64,000 bases of DNA, taken from the NCBI GenBank assembly GCA_900469445.1, contig UBXM01000026.1, positions 1-64,000 of the forward strand, in the 5' to 3' direction. A model generated the notes under the pieces. That model was given only the letters and a program-made list of their open reading frames with translations. It ran no database searches and was not told the DNA's origin. A program made the translations under genes and the position numbers. Positions 17,373 to 26,547 of this stretch are shown one piece after another. Positions within the stretch are counted from its first letter, which is position 1. Each line of letters starts with the position of its first letter. The stretch comes from Hyphomicrobiales bacterium (GTDB lineage Bacteria > Pseudomonadota > Alphaproteobacteria > Rhizobiales > Rhizobiaceae).

Positions 17373-18323
17373 ATGTCCGCTCCTCTCGATATCGACCAGC
17401 TGCACACTTTCATCGCCATTATCGACACCGGCAGCTTTACCAAGGCTGCTGACCGGGTGTTCAAGACGCAATCGGCCGTGTCGATGCAGATGCGCAGGCT
17501 GGAAGAGCGGATAGGCAAGCAGCTATTCGCCAAGGACGGGCGCGGCAACCGCCTGACGACCGAAGGCGAAAAGCTGATGAACTACGCCCGCCGCATCATA
17601 AGGCTGAACAACGAGGCGATCGCCGCCTTCGACGACAACCGGCTGGAAGGGACGATCCGGATCGGTACGCCGGACGATTATGCCGACCGCTACATGCCGG
17701 AAATCATCGGCCGGTTTGCCAAGACACATCCGAATGTCGAGCTTTATATCGTCTGCGAGCCATCGGTCAGCCTTGGCGAAAAGATGGCGCGCGGCGAGCT
17801 GGATATCGCGCTGGTGACGCATAACCCGCGGCAGCGGATTTCCGACGTGGTGCGGACGGAGCCGCTCTGCTGGGTGGCATCCGCCAACCATCCGCTGAAG
17901 GATGATGCGCCGGTGCCGCTGGCGGTCGGGCGGCGTGACTGTCTATGGCGGCAGCTCGCCTGTTCGGCGCTCGATGCGGATGGACGCGAATATCAGGTGC
18001 TCTTCACCAGCTGGTCTTCCACCGTCATCGCTGCCGCGATCCTCGCCGGCATGGCGGTTTCGGTGCTGCCGGAATCGGCACTTCGTCCCGGCATGAAGGT
18101 GCTGACGGCTGCCGACGGTTTTCCACCACTGCCGCCGGTGCAGATCGGCCTGATGAAACGGCCGGGGCTTTCACCTTCCCTGATGAACGCGATCACCGAC
18201 CACATCACCGCCTGCCTCGACAATATTTCACCCGCCGCCATCCCGGATGATCTCGACGGAGAGGTGAAGAGCTTCGCCCGCCAGGCACGGGCGCGGTCGG
18301 GCCAGGCGATGACCGGGTGGTGA
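17373..18323 (+). CDS. LysR-family regulator, LsrB/VtlR-like
   Basis: 316 residues. N-terminal winged HTH (LDIDQLHTFIAIIDTGSFTK, then AADRVFKTQSAVSMQMRRLE) and a C-terminal LysR effector domain (IRIGTPDDYADRYMPEIIGR). The TPDDYADR and SWSSTVIAAAILAGMAVSVL segments match what I recall of rhizobial LsrB and Brucella VtlR. Those regulators act in oxidative stress, envelope and small-RNA/DUF1127 control. Here it is divergent from a DUF1127 gene rather than in the trxB-lrp setting I associate with the main lsrB, so it may be a paralogue. Effector unknown. Confidence 0.85.
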   Translation: MSAPLDIDQLHTFIAIIDTGSFTKAADRVFKTQSAVSMQMRRLEERIGKQLFAKDGRGNRLTTEGEKLMNYARRIIRLNNEAIAAFDDNRLEGTIRIGTPDDYADRYMPEIIGRFAKTHPNVELYIVCEPSVSLGEKMARGELDIALVTHNPRQRISDVVRTEPLCWVASANHPLKDDAPVPLAVGRRDCLWRQLACSALDADGREYQVLFTSWSSTVIAAAILAGMAVSVLPESALRPGMKVLTAADGFPPLPPVQIGLMKRPGLSPSLMNAITDHITACLDNISPAAIPDDLDGEVKSFARQARARSGQAMTGW

Positions 18324-18386
18324 GGAGGCCTCGTTGACTTTCACTGCGCCCGAGCGCAGGCTGAGAGTGTCGTTCGGGAGAAACAG

Positions 18387-18662
18387 TTGTACAAAGAAAC
18401 GACCCATATTTCGGCATCCTTGCCAAAGGAGCTTGTCGACCGGCTGGACGCCCTCGCCGCGCAGATAGAGCGTGATCGTGCCTGGGTTCTGGAACACGCC
18501 CTAGAGCATTATCTTGCAAGCGAAGGTGCCGAGCTTCAGGAAGAAGCTGCCGGACTTGCAGAACTGCAAGCTGGCGAGTTCAGTGAACTTGACGACGTCC
18601 TGAAAAAAGCAAGCACTCTCATCGAACACGCGGAAATCAAACGGTCACGGCGAGCAGGATAA
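18387..18662 (+). CDS. ribbon-helix-helix antitoxin (CopG/ParD-like)
   Basis: 91 residues from a TTG start preceded by GGGAG six bases upstream. The N-terminal THISASLPKELVDRLDALAA then ERDRAWVLEHALEHYLASE is the RHH strand-helix-helix pattern; the acidic tail (ELDDVLKKASTLIEHAEIK) would bind the toxin. One base separates its stop from the downstream ParE-like start. No ATG alternative fits the conserved N-terminus. Confidence 0.8.
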   Translation: MYKETTHISASLPKELVDRLDALAAQIERDRAWVLEHALEHYLASEGAELQEEAAGLAELQAGEFSELDDVLKKASTLIEHAEIKRSRRAG

Positions 18663-18663
18663 C

Positions 18664-18960
18664 ATGCCAAGACGTGCGGTCCGTCTTTCAATAAGGGCCG
18701 AGCGATGGCTTCTCCGTTATATCGCCGACCTTGCCGAACAAAACCCCGCAGCTGCTCGAGATATCCTGCTTCGCCTCGACAAATTGCAGGATATCCTCGC
18801 GGACTTTCCGGAAATGACAGAGCATGGGCCAATAGCCGGCACTCGCCGTGTTGTCATGCGTCCACTTATCCTGACCACGCGACTGCGGGGGAACATCCTC
18901 GAGATAGCGGCCATTCGACATGAGCGCCAAAGGCCTCCGCGAGGGGCGAAGGGTGTTTAG
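18664..18960 (+). CDS. ParE/RelE family toxin
   Basis: 98 residues. The pattern VRLSIRAERWLLRYIADLAE, ARDILLRLDKLQDILADFPE, then GTRRVVMRPLILTTRLRGNI and IAAIRHERQRP fits the ParE branch of the RelE/ParE fold. ParE toxins poison gyrase. Coupled to the TTG-started antitoxin one base upstream. Confidence 0.82.
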   Translation: MPRRAVRLSIRAERWLLRYIADLAEQNPAAARDILLRLDKLQDILADFPEMTEHGPIAGTRRVVMRPLILTTRLRGNILEIAAIRHERQRPPRGAKGV

Positions 18961-19066
18961 AGCCGTCATCACTGCGGATCGAGACATTTTTCCGATTGAA
19001 GCAGGTTGCGACATTCCATAACTTCCGATCACAGGCGTCCTGCCCTTTCGATTGGAATAACTAATC

Positions 19067-19963
19067 ATGCTTACGCTTCGCCAGATGCGCTATTTCCAGG
19101 CGTTGGCCACCACCCGGCATTTCGGCCGCGCGGCGGCGATGGTGCATGTGAGCCAGCCGGCGCTTTCCACCCAGATCATGGAGATGGAGGAGCATCTCGG
19201 GGCGCAGCTCGTCGAGCGTCATCGCGCCGGTGTGCTGCTGACCGCCAAGGGCGAGGCGGTGCTCTCGCGTATCCGCATCATTCTCGGCGCGGTCGACGAA
19301 CTGGAGGAGACGGCGCGACGCAAGAGCGGCGTGCTGGCCGGGCCGATCCGGATCGGCATCATTCCGACCGTCGCCCCCTATCTGGTGCCGAAGCTGATCC
19401 CTCACCTTCGCGAGACCTATCCGGAGATAGAGATCGAGCTGAAAGAGGCCGTAACCGACCGGCTGATGGCAGAGCTTTCCGAAGGGCGGCTCGACGCCGT
19501 GATTGCGGCCTTGCCGGTGGAAGGCGACACGATCGAGACACACACGCTGTTTGCCGATCGGTTCTTCATGGCAATGGCGAAAAACGAGCGTGACGTGCTG
19601 ATCTCGCCGATGACCGAAAATCAGGTGGATGGGGACAGGCTGCTGCTGCTGGAGGAAGGGCATTGCCTGCGGGATCAGGCGCTTGCCGTCTGCAGTGCTG
19701 CGGGCAAACGAAGCCTCGTCAATTTCGGCGCGACCTCGATGGCGACGCTGTTGCAGATGGTTTCCCACGACATGGGAATGACGCTGATCCCCGAAATGGC
19801 GCTTTCCTCGGAGACGGCCCGCAACAATCTGAGGATCGTGCCTTTTGCCGAGCCCGCACCGGCGCGCGAGATCGGGTTGATCTGGCGAAAATCAAGCGGC
19901 CGCGCCGAAGACATGGCAGCGCTGGCGGCGGCGATCATCGAGGTTGCGCCGAAGCGGGAATAA
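19067..19963 (+). CDS. oxyR: peroxide-sensing LysR regulator OxyR
   Basis: 298 residues. HTH domain MLTLRQMRYFQALATTRHFG with SQPALSTQIMEMEEHLG, and the OxyR redox centre LLLLEEGHCLRDQALAVC, which by count places Cys at 200 and 209, equivalent to E. coli C199/C208. Oxidation by hydrogen peroxide forms the disulfide and switches on antioxidant genes. No catalase gene is adjacent; the next gene is adhP, convergent. The only usable start is the ATG at 19067. Confidence 0.93.
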   Translation: MLTLRQMRYFQALATTRHFGRAAAMVHVSQPALSTQIMEMEEHLGAQLVERHRAGVLLTAKGEAVLSRIRIILGAVDELEETARRKSGVLAGPIRIGIIPTVAPYLVPKLIPHLRETYPEIEIELKEAVTDRLMAELSEGRLDAVIAALPVEGDTIETHTLFADRFFMAMAKNERDVLISPMTENQVDGDRLLLLEEGHCLRDQALAVCSAAGKRSLVNFGATSMATLLQMVSHDMGMTLIPEMALSSETARNNLRIVPFAEPAPAREIGLIWRKSSGRAEDMAALAAAIIEVAPKRE

Positions 19964-20065
19964 GCGGACCGCTCGCGGCGCAAACAATGCGCCGTTCAAG
20001 GCCGCCAGGCGAGCGGAAGAGCGGCGCCATGCGCCTCTCCCCAGATGCGGGGCCAGGCTGCGGGA

Positions 20066-21094
20066 TCAGGCCGCAAGGTCGAGGACGATGCGGCCGTCGA
20101 TCTTTCCTTCTTCCATGCGATGGAAAATGGCGTTGATGTTCTCCAGCTTGTCCCAGGAGAAGGTCGCAGCAACCTTTCCCTCGCCGGCAAAGACCAGCGA
20201 TTCCTCGAGATCCTGCCGCGTGCCGACGATGGAACCGCGCACGGTGATGCGTTTCAGCACCGTATCGAAGACCGGCAGCGAGATGTAACCCGGCGGCAGG
20301 CCAACCAGCGACATCGTGCCTTTGGAGCGCAGAAAACCGTAGGCCTGTTCCATCGCCTTGGGAGAAACCGCCGTCACCAGAGCGCCATGCACGCCACCGG
20401 TTACCTTCTGCACCTGCTCGATCGCATCGGCATCGCGGCCATTGACCGTCACGTCCGCACCCAGCTTTCTGGCCAGATCGAGCTTTTCATCGAAAATGTC
20501 GGCGGCGACGACATGCATGCCCATGGCCTTGGCATATTGCACCGCCATATGGCCGAGGCCACCGATGCCGGAGACGACCACCCATTCACCGGGTCGCACT
20601 TCCGTTTCCTTCAGCCCCTTGTAGACGGTGACGCCGGCGCAAAGCACCGGCGCGGCTGCGCCGAATTCCAGATTGTCCGGCAGGCGGCCGCAAAAGTCGG
20701 GATCGGCCAAACCATATTGCGCGAATGTGCCGTTGACGGAATAACCGGTGTTCTGCTGGCTTCCACACAATGTTTCCCAGCCGGTGCGGCAGGGCGAGCA
20801 GCATCCGCAGGCAGTGTGCAGCCAAGGCACGCCGACACGATCCCCTTCCTTGATGCGGGAGACACCGGCGCCGAGCTTGGCGACATAACCGACGCCCTCG
20901 TGGCCGGGAATGAAAGGCGGATTGGGTTTGACCGGCCAATCGCCATTGGCGGCATGGAGATCGGTGTGGCAGACGCCTGTCGCTTCGTACTTGACCAGAA
21001 TCTGTCCGGGACCGGGATCAGGTATGGCCATTTCCTCGATGACCAACGGCTTGCCGAATTCCCTCACCACGGCGGCTTTCATAAACGATGCCAT
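20066..21094 (-). CDS. adhP: zinc-dependent alcohol dehydrogenase
   Basis: 342 residues from the ATG at 21094, which is seven bases from an AGGAG site; an ATG six bases earlier is too close to that site and a further in-frame start at 21193 is not conserved. Catalytic zinc ligands appear in GVCHTDLHA and PGHEGVG, structural zinc cysteines in ACGCCSPCRTGWETLC, and the NAD-binding Rossmann motif in GIGGLGHMAVQYAK. Oxidises primary alcohols to aldehydes with NAD. The AdhP (propanol-preferring) branch is the closest I recognise. Confidence 0.93.
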   Translation of the reverse strand: MASFMKAAVVREFGKPLVIEEMAIPDPGPGQILVKYEATGVCHTDLHAANGDWPVKPNPPFIPGHEGVGYVAKLGAGVSRIKEGDRVGVPWLHTACGCCSPCRTGWETLCGSQQNTGYSVNGTFAQYGLADPDFCGRLPDNLEFGAAAPVLCAGVTVYKGLKETEVRPGEWVVVSGIGGLGHMAVQYAKAMGMHVVAADIFDEKLDLARKLGADVTVNGRDADAIEQVQKVTGGVHGALVTAVSPKAMEQAYGFLRSKGTMSLVGLPPGYISLPVFDTVLKRITVRGSIVGTRQDLEESLVFAGEGKVAATFSWDKLENINAIFHRMEEGKIDGRIVLDLAA

Positions 21095-21260
21095 TCCCAT
21101 TCTCCTCACATGTCGTGACAGGTTACGAGGCGCAGGATCGCCATTTCCGGCGATTGTGGGATCAGGGTCAAGAGGCGCCTTGACATGTGTCAACGACGGC
21201 GAACTGGTCGCCGCCGCTTCTGTCGCAACGCTGCTACACCTTCAGCAGGCAAGATCTGCG

Positions 21261-22139
21261 TCAGGCGAGATTGGCCTTGAAGAAGGCGATCGTCCGGCTC
21301 CAGGCGAGATCGGCCGCCGCCTTGTCGTAGCGGGCGGAAGACGTATCGTTGTTGAAGGCATGATTGACGCCTTCGTAAACGAAGATCTCGAAGGTCTTGC
21401 CACCCTTTTCCAGCGCCTCGCGATAGGCCGGGATGCCGGCATTGATACGCTCGTCGAGGCCGCCGTAATGCAGCATGAGCGGCGCCTTGATCTTCGGCAC
21501 ATCGGCTGCCTGCGCCTGCTGGCCGTAATAGGCGACACCGGCATTGAGATCCGGTGAGTTCACCGCCATGCGATTGACGAGGCCGCCGCCCCAGCAGAAG
21601 CCGACGGCGCCCACCTTGCCGTTGGCGCCCTCGTGTTTGGCAAGCCATGCGCGGGCCGCCTCGCCATCGGCTGCGGTCTTTGCCGGATCCAGCGTGGAAA
21701 ACATCTCGCGGGCCTTGTCCTCGTCTGCTGGCGTGCCGCCGACGGGTGAGAGGAAATCGACGGCAAGCGCGTTGAACCCTTCGAGCGCGGCGCGGCGGGC
21801 GACATCGCGGATATGCTCGTTGAGGCCGCGGTTTTCATGGATGACGATGATGGAGCCAAGCGGGCCGGTGGCCGATTTCGGACGCGCCCAATATGCCTTC
21901 ATCTCGCCGGTGGAACCGGGAAAGGTGACGTCCTGCGTGTCCAGCCGGTCGTCATCGGCTTCGACCATGGCGGCGCGGGCGCCATTGGCGGCCAGCATCG
22001 GGGCGATCGCGGCGGCGGCCGCGCCGGAACCGGCCAAGGCCGTCAGCCGCTCCATGAACTTGCGACGGTCGAGATGGAGATGAGTGTATTCGTCATAGGC
22101 GTTGATCATCGCCTGCGTCACAGTCGGCTTCTTGTCCAT
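21261..22139 (-). CDS. Tat-exported dienelactone hydrolase family protein
   Basis: 292 residues from the ATG at 22139 (AGGAG upstream). A twin-arginine-like signal (DRRKFMERLTALAGSGAAAA to GARA) sits at residues about 25-57 after a hydrophilic N-terminal region. The mature part is an alpha/beta hydrolase with the DLH cysteine nucleophile in GFCWGGG, Asp in HYGGLDERI and His in GVNHAFNN. The substrate of these exported homologues is unknown; carboxymethylenebutenolidase activity is inferred only from the family. Confidence 0.9.
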   Translation of the reverse strand: MDKKPTVTQAMINAYDEYTHLHLDRRKFMERLTALAGSGAAAAAIAPMLAANGARAAMVEADDDRLDTQDVTFPGSTGEMKAYWARPKSATGPLGSIIVIHENRGLNEHIRDVARRAALEGFNALAVDFLSPVGGTPADEDKAREMFSTLDPAKTAADGEAARAWLAKHEGANGKVGAVGFCWGGGLVNRMAVNSPDLNAGVAYYGQQAQAADVPKIKAPLMLHYGGLDERINAGIPAYREALEKGGKTFEIFVYEGVNHAFNNDTSSARYDKAAADLAWSRTIAFFKANLA

Positions 22140-22242
22140 GCTTTCTGCTCCTCTCGCGATCGGTGAAATCAAGGTAGGGCAGGTTTTCCGACATGACGAT
22201 GTAGCGCGGGGCGGCCGCGCTACACATATGCGTGAGAAGGGA

Positions 22243-22665
22243 TCAGGACGTCGCGAGCCAGATTGCCAGCCAGCCCCACATCAGCACGGTAGCAAGGAAA
22301 CCGACCATGAAGAGCGGGCGGCGCAGAAGCAGCCTGTTGCTGGTGATGTGCACATAGGAATGCGCATAACGCGAGATGACGAAGATCCAGGCAAGCGCGA
22401 TGGTGATGATATTGTCGGCGTTGCAGATGAAGATGGCCAGCACGCCGGCGTGGAAGATCATCGGCAGTTCGAACTGGTTCTTCAGGTTGTTGTGGACCAG
22501 CAGGCTTTCGGCCGGTTCCGACCGATTTTCCTTGAACTGCCGGGCATCGAAACCACCGTCTCGAATGGCGGTCATGCGGCGCTTCGACAGCATGTAATAG
22601 AGGATGAAGACCAGAAAGGCGTGGGCGATCATCGGCCAGAACATGGCAGTCGTGTCGGTCATCAT
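22243..22665 (-). CDS. MAPEG family membrane protein
   Basis: 140 residues with four hydrophobic segments (MFWPMIAHAFLVFILYYML, IFHAGVLAIFICNADNIITI, ALAWIFVISRYAHSYVHI, FMVGFLATVLMWGWLAIWLA). The ISRYAHSYVHITSN signature and NNLKNQFELPMIFH are typical of bacterial MAPEG proteins, a family of integral membrane proteins related to glutathione transferases. Two adjacent ATGs (22665, 22662) are possible starts. Function in bacteria is poorly defined. Confidence 0.88.
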   Translation of the reverse strand: MMTDTTAMFWPMIAHAFLVFILYYMLSKRRMTAIRDGGFDARQFKENRSEPAESLLVHNNLKNQFELPMIFHAGVLAIFICNADNIITIALAWIFVISRYAHSYVHITSNRLLLRRPLFMVGFLATVLMWGWLAIWLATS

Positions 22666-22760
22666 CGGGCAAGTCTCCTATTTGCCGGTGTTCTGACACG
22701 AAAACGGGCCGGGTAAAATGCCCGGCCCGCCTGAAATCGGTGGAGAGTTTCGCGTCAGAT

Positions 22761-24254
22761 TTAAGAGCTGACGCCCGGATAGTTCGGGCTTTCGCGGGTG
22801 ATCGTCACACCATGCGGATGGCTTTCGCGAAGACCGGCGCCGGAAATGCGCACGAAGGTCGCCTTTTCCTGGAAGTCCTTGATGTCCTTGCCGCCGACAT
22901 AACCCATGGCAGCCTTCAGGCCACCGGCCAGCTGGTGCAGCACGGCCGAAACCGGCCCCTTGTAGGGAACCTGGCCTTCGATGCCTTCCGGAACGAGCTT
23001 CAACGTGTCGCGCACTTCCGCCTGGAAATAACGGTCTGCCGAGCCGCGTGCCATGGCGCCGACGGAACCCATGCCGCGATAGGCTTTGAACGAACGGCCC
23101 TGGTAGAGATAGACTTCGCCCGGGCTTTCATCGGTGCCGGCCAGAAGCGAACCGACCATGACGGCGGATGCGCCTGCTGCAATCGCCTTGGCGACGTCGC
23201 CCGAGAATTTCAGGCCACCGTCCGCGATGACCGGGATACCGTGCTTGTTGCCTTCCTCGACAGCGGCCATGACGGCTGCGAGCTGCGGAACGCCGACGCC
23301 TGCAACGACGCGCGTGGTGCAGATCGACCCCGGGCCGATACCGACCTTGATGCAATCCGCACCGGCATCGATCAGCGCCTTGGTGCCCTCACCGGTTGCG
23401 ACATTGCCGGCGATGATGCGAATGGCGTTCGACATCTTCTTGACGTGGGCAACGGCATCCAGAACCTTCTGGGAATGGCCGTGTGCGGTATCAACGACGA
23501 TGACATCGACGCCGGCATCGATCAGGCGCTCGGCGCGCTCAACGCCATCATCACCGGTGGAAATGGCGGCGGCGACGCGCAGGCGGCCCTGGGCATCCTT
23601 GGCGGCATTCGGGTTGAGCTGCGACTTCTCGATATCCTTGACGGTGATCAGACCGATGCAGCGGCCTTCATTATCGACGACAAGCAGCTTTTCGATGCGG
23701 TGCGAGTGGAGAAGGCGCTTTGCTTCCGACTGATCGACGCCGTCCTTGACGGTAACGAGGTTGTCCTTCGTCATCAGTTCGAAGATCTTCTGAGACGGGT
23801 CGGAGGCAAAACGGACGTCACGGTTGGTGAGGATACCGACCAGACGGCCCGGACGGCCGCCGTTTTCAACCACCGGAATGCCGGAAATGCCATGCGCCTT
23901 CATCAGCGCGTGCGCGTCGGCGAGCGTCGCGTCAGGACCGATCGTGACCGGATTGACGACCATGCCGCTTTCGAACTTCTTGACCTGACGGACTTCCTCG
24001 GCCTGTTCGATCGGGGTGAGGTTGCGGTGGATGACGCCCATGCCGCCGGCCTGAGCCATGGCAATCGCCAGACGGCTTTCGGTGACCGTGTCCATGGCCG
24101 AGGACAGGATCGGCAGCGAAAGATCGATGTCTCTTGCGATGCGGGTGGCGATATTGGTCTGGCCCGGCATGATTTCCGAGTGCCCCGGCTGCAGAAGCAC
24201 GTCGTCGAAGGTGAGCGCTTCCGCGCCGGTTGCCGAGATTACGATGCGTGCCAT
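22761..24254 (-). CDS. guaB: inosine-5'-monophosphate dehydrogenase
   Basis: 497 residues. NAD-dependent conversion of IMP to XMP, the rate-limiting step of GTP synthesis. Visible: [18 protein letters not shown] at the N-terminus, a CBS-pair region (about residues 95-210, with [20 protein letters not shown] and [20 protein letters not shown]), the catalytic loop [20 protein letters not shown] with the active-site Cys, and [16 protein letters not shown]. Monocistronic in this window. Confidence 0.97.
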   Translation of the reverse strand: MARIVISATGAEALTFDDVLLQPGHSEIMPGQTNIATRIARDIDLSLPILSSAMDTVTESRLAIAMAQAGGMGVIHRNLTPIEQAEEVRQVKKFESGMVVNPVTIGPDATLADAHALMKAHGISGIPVVENGGRPGRLVGILTNRDVRFASDPSQKIFELMTKDNLVTVKDGVDQSEAKRLLHSHRIEKLLVVDNEGRCIGLITVKDIEKSQLNPNAAKDAQGRLRVAAAISTGDDGVERAERLIDAGVDVIVVDTAHGHSQKVLDAVAHVKKMSNAIRIIAGNVATGEGTKALIDAGADCIKVGIGPGSICTTRVVAGVGVPQLAAVMAAVEEGNKHGIPVIADGGLKFSGDVAKAIAAGASAVMVGSLLAGTDESPGEVYLYQGRSFKAYRGMGSVGAMARGSADRYFQAEVRDTLKLVPEGIEGQVPYKGPVSAVLHQLAGGLKAAMGYVGGKDIKDFQEKATFVRISGAGLRESHPHGVTITRESPNYPGVSS

Positions 24255-24379
24255 TGCCAGTTCCTTCAGTTGGATAGGCAGAATCCTCCGGGAAAAGGAA
24301 ATCCTTCATCCGGTTGCTTCTGCATGAAATACATGGAAGTTGGCGAGGGCTGGTAACACGTTAATGACAGTTAGGGAAT

Positions 24380-24412
24380 AGAAAAAACCCGGGAGGCAGC
24401 CCACCCGGGTTT
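24380..24412 (-). terminator. minus-strand terminator-like hairpin upstream of guaB
   Basis: AAACCCGGG (24404-24412, complement) pairs with CCCGGGTTT (24385-24393, complement) around a 10-base loop, and on the minus strand continues into a T-run. It lies 5' of guaB, so it is either the end of a minus-strand transcript from a gene no longer present or an attenuator in the guaB leader. Confidence 0.6.
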
Positions 24413-24466
24413 GCATAGCTCGATTGATCAGAGCGATGACCGATCCGAATGCCATGACGATCAATA

Positions 24467-24507
24467 TTCCCAAATCGGGAATCTTGATATTGTTTCCAAT
24501 ATGGGAA
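24467..24507. promoter_or_regulatory. two operator-like palindromes upstream of higBA
   Basis: TTCCCAAATCGGGAA (24467-24481) and TTTCCAATATGGGAA (24493-24507) share the pattern TTYCC-N5-GGGAA with centres 26 bases apart, immediately before higB. These are the kind of paired sites an HTH antitoxin such as HigA binds to autorepress its operon. Confidence 0.6.
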
Positions 24508-24541
24508 CCGGCTATATGGGAGAGGCATAAAAGGCGCGAAG

Positions 24542-24853
24542 ATGAACGTGATTGCCAAGTCTGCTCTGGTCAATTTCTGGAACGGCCTGCCGAACGGCGC
24601 CCCGAGACAGGCTGCCAAAGCTGCGATGACGGAATGGTATGCGACGGCATCGAAGGCGGGCTGGAACAATTTCAGCGAACTGAAAAAGACATTCAATTCC
24701 GCCGATATGGTTTCGGGCAACAAGGTCATTTTCGATGTCGGGGGCAACAAATACCGGATCGTGGGACTGGTCGCGTTTCGATCCAAGCGGATCTATATCC
24801 TCTTCGTGGGCACCCACGCCCAATATGATGCGATCGACGTGAACAGGCTCTGA
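24542..24853 (+). CDS. higB: HigB-type mRNA interferase toxin
   Basis: 103 residues. The sequence LVNFWNGLPNGAPRQAAKAA, then WNNFSELKKTFNSADMVSGN and KVIFDVGGNKYRIVGLVAFR ending in VGTHAQYDAIDVNRL is characteristic of the HigB_toxin family, ribosome-dependent endoribonucleases. Toxin precedes antitoxin, as expected for higBA. Eighteen bases separate it from higA. Confidence 0.92.
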   Translation: MNVIAKSALVNFWNGLPNGAPRQAAKAAMTEWYATASKAGWNNFSELKKTFNSADMVSGNKVIFDVGGNKYRIVGLVAFRSKRIYILFVGTHAQYDAIDVNRL

Positions 24854-24870
24854 GGCGAAAGGAGACAAAC

Positions 24871-25251
24871 ATGCTGAATTTGAAAACTTTCCGGACGCTT
24901 CAAAACGAAGAGGAATACAATGCCGCACTGAAGGAAGTGCGGCCGTATTTCGAGAACGAACCTGAGGAAGGTTCGAACGAGGCTGCGCATTTCGATGCGC
25001 TCGTTCTTCTCATCGAAGCGTATGAAGCCAAGCATTACCCGATCCCGGCGGCATCCCCGGTAGATGTCATCAAGTCGGTCATGGTCGCCAACAATTACAG
25101 CCGTGCCGATCTCGTGGCTGTCATCGGTTCCAAGGCGCGCGCCTCCGACCTTTTAAACGGCAAGCGGGAAATCAATCTGGATCAGATCCGAAAACTCAAC
25201 AGGGAATGGAATATTCCCGCCAGTTCGTTGATCGGCGAAGTGTCCGGCTAA
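24871..25251 (+). CDS. higA: HigA-type antitoxin
   Basis: 126 residues. An N-terminal helical part (LKTFRTLQNEEEYNAALKEV) is followed by a C-terminal XRE-like HTH (VDVIKSVMVANNYSRADLVA, then SKARASDLLNGKREINLDQI). Expected to bind HigB and the palindromes upstream of higB. An AAGGAG-like site precedes the ATG. Confidence 0.9.
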   Translation: MLNLKTFRTLQNEEEYNAALKEVRPYFENEPEEGSNEAAHFDALVLLIEAYEAKHYPIPAASPVDVIKSVMVANNYSRADLVAVIGSKARASDLLNGKREINLDQIRKLNREWNIPASSLIGEVSG

Positions 25252-25281
25252 AAAGGACCACATCACTTTCGAGTTTAAAAG

Positions 25282-25313
25282 CCAAAGCCACCCTCGCGGG
25301 TGGCTTTGGTCGT
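25282..25313. terminator. Rho-independent terminator between higA and the MBL gene
   Basis: A perfect 12-bp stem, CCAAAGCCACCC with GGGTGGCTTTGG around a TCGC loop (25282-25309), lies between convergent genes and can serve the higBA transcript. T-tract is short, so efficiency is uncertain. Confidence 0.65.
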
Positions 25314-25334
25314 TTCAGAGATACTGAATTTCGG

Positions 25335-26339
25335 TCAGATATCGAACTGATAGCTCTTCGGCACGAAGCGGTATCCCGTCTCCTGCTTTTCCGCATAACC
25401 GACGGCCGGGAAAGGCATGTGGTAGCCGAGGAAAGCGACCTTGTCGGTGGCGATCATGTCGAACACCTTTTTGCGCGTTGCGGCAGCGGCGGCCTTGTCC
25501 ATGTCGAACTTCACTTCCCATTCCGGGCGCTGCAGCGACAGCACGAAATGGTTTGCCGTGTCGGCCGTCAGGATCAGGCGCTTGCCGGCGGATTCGACGT
25601 TGAAGATCATGTGGCCCGGCGAATGGCCGAAGGCCGCCATGCTGGTGATGCCAGAGACGACATCGGCGCCATCGCCGATGAAGGTGATCTTTTCGGCAAG
25701 CGGCTTGACGTTGGCGAGCACACCCTTGTGGCCGCCTTCGGCCGGCGTGCCGACACGGGCGGTATCGGTCCAGAAATCATATTCCTTCTGGCCGACGACA
25801 TAACGGGCATTTTCGAAGGCCGGCTTACCGTCTTCCATCACACCGCCGATATGGTCGCCGTGAAGGTGGGTCAGCACGACAATCGTCACGTCAGCCGGCA
25901 TGTAACCGGCAGCCGCCATGCCTTCGATGAGGCGACCTGCACCCTGGGCGCGGCCGGCCTGACCGAAACCGGTATCGAACAGGATGACGTCTGAGCCGGT
26001 ATCGATCAGGGTCGGCGAGAAGCCGTTGACGAACTGGTCTGCCGGCAGGAAGTTTTCCGTCAGAAGCGCACCGACGGTATCCGCCGACTGGTTGATGCCG
26101 AAGGTTTCGTTCGGAACGCCGGAGGCGCGGGCGCCATCCTTGACGACGAGAACCTCGAAGCTACCGACCTTGAACTTGTGAAGATCGGGCGGGGTGACAC
26201 GATCGATTGCCAAATCGCTGCTCGCTTTGCTGCTGTCTTGAGCGAAGGCCGCTCGATTGCCGATGATTGCCGGTGCGCCGAGCACGGTAAGGCCCGCAGT
26301 GCCCAGCAACGTTCTTCTTCCGATACCTGTTCCAGTCAT
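25335..26339 (-). CDS. Tat-exported metallo-beta-lactamase fold hydrolase
   Basis: 334 residues. N-terminal twin-arginine signal (GIGRRTLLGTAGLTVLG to AFAQ). The mature part has the MBL-fold metal site HLHGDHIGG, a second His in GHSPGHM and Asp in TADTANHF. Members of this exported subgroup resemble quorum-quenching lactonases and other periplasmic hydrolases, but the substrate cannot be read from sequence. Transcribed leftward; convergent with higBA. Confidence 0.9.
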   Translation of the reverse strand: MTGTGIGRRTLLGTAGLTVLGAPAIIGNRAAFAQDSSKASSDLAIDRVTPPDLHKFKVGSFEVLVVKDGARASGVPNETFGINQSADTVGALLTENFLPADQFVNGFSPTLIDTGSDVILFDTGFGQAGRAQGAGRLIEGMAAAGYMPADVTIVVLTHLHGDHIGGVMEDGKPAFENARYVVGQKEYDFWTDTARVGTPAEGGHKGVLANVKPLAEKITFIGDGADVVSGITSMAAFGHSPGHMIFNVESAGKRLILTADTANHFVLSLQRPEWEVKFDMDKAAAAATRKKVFDMIATDKVAFLGYHMPFPAVGYAEKQETGYRFVPKSYQFDI

Positions 26340-26547
26340 ACCCTGTCCCTCTCGACTGATTTGCAGACAGGCTAACCTAGTGCGGAAGGACGAAAAGTTG
26401 ACGATACCCAGGTTGCAAAAACCATCATTTCACGCAGACGTGACGCGAGCGCACTCTCCAGCAATCAAACCGAAGGATCATCCATTGGCAGATTGGCGTT
26501 AGAGGTTTACATCGCCCTCAGCTTCTTTTTTCCGGGCCTTTCAAGTC

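Noticed and set aside
22740..24356. 538-codon plus-strand frame opposite guaB
   Set aside because: guaB on the minus strand has the full IMP dehydrogenase signature; the opposite frame has no recognisable domain.
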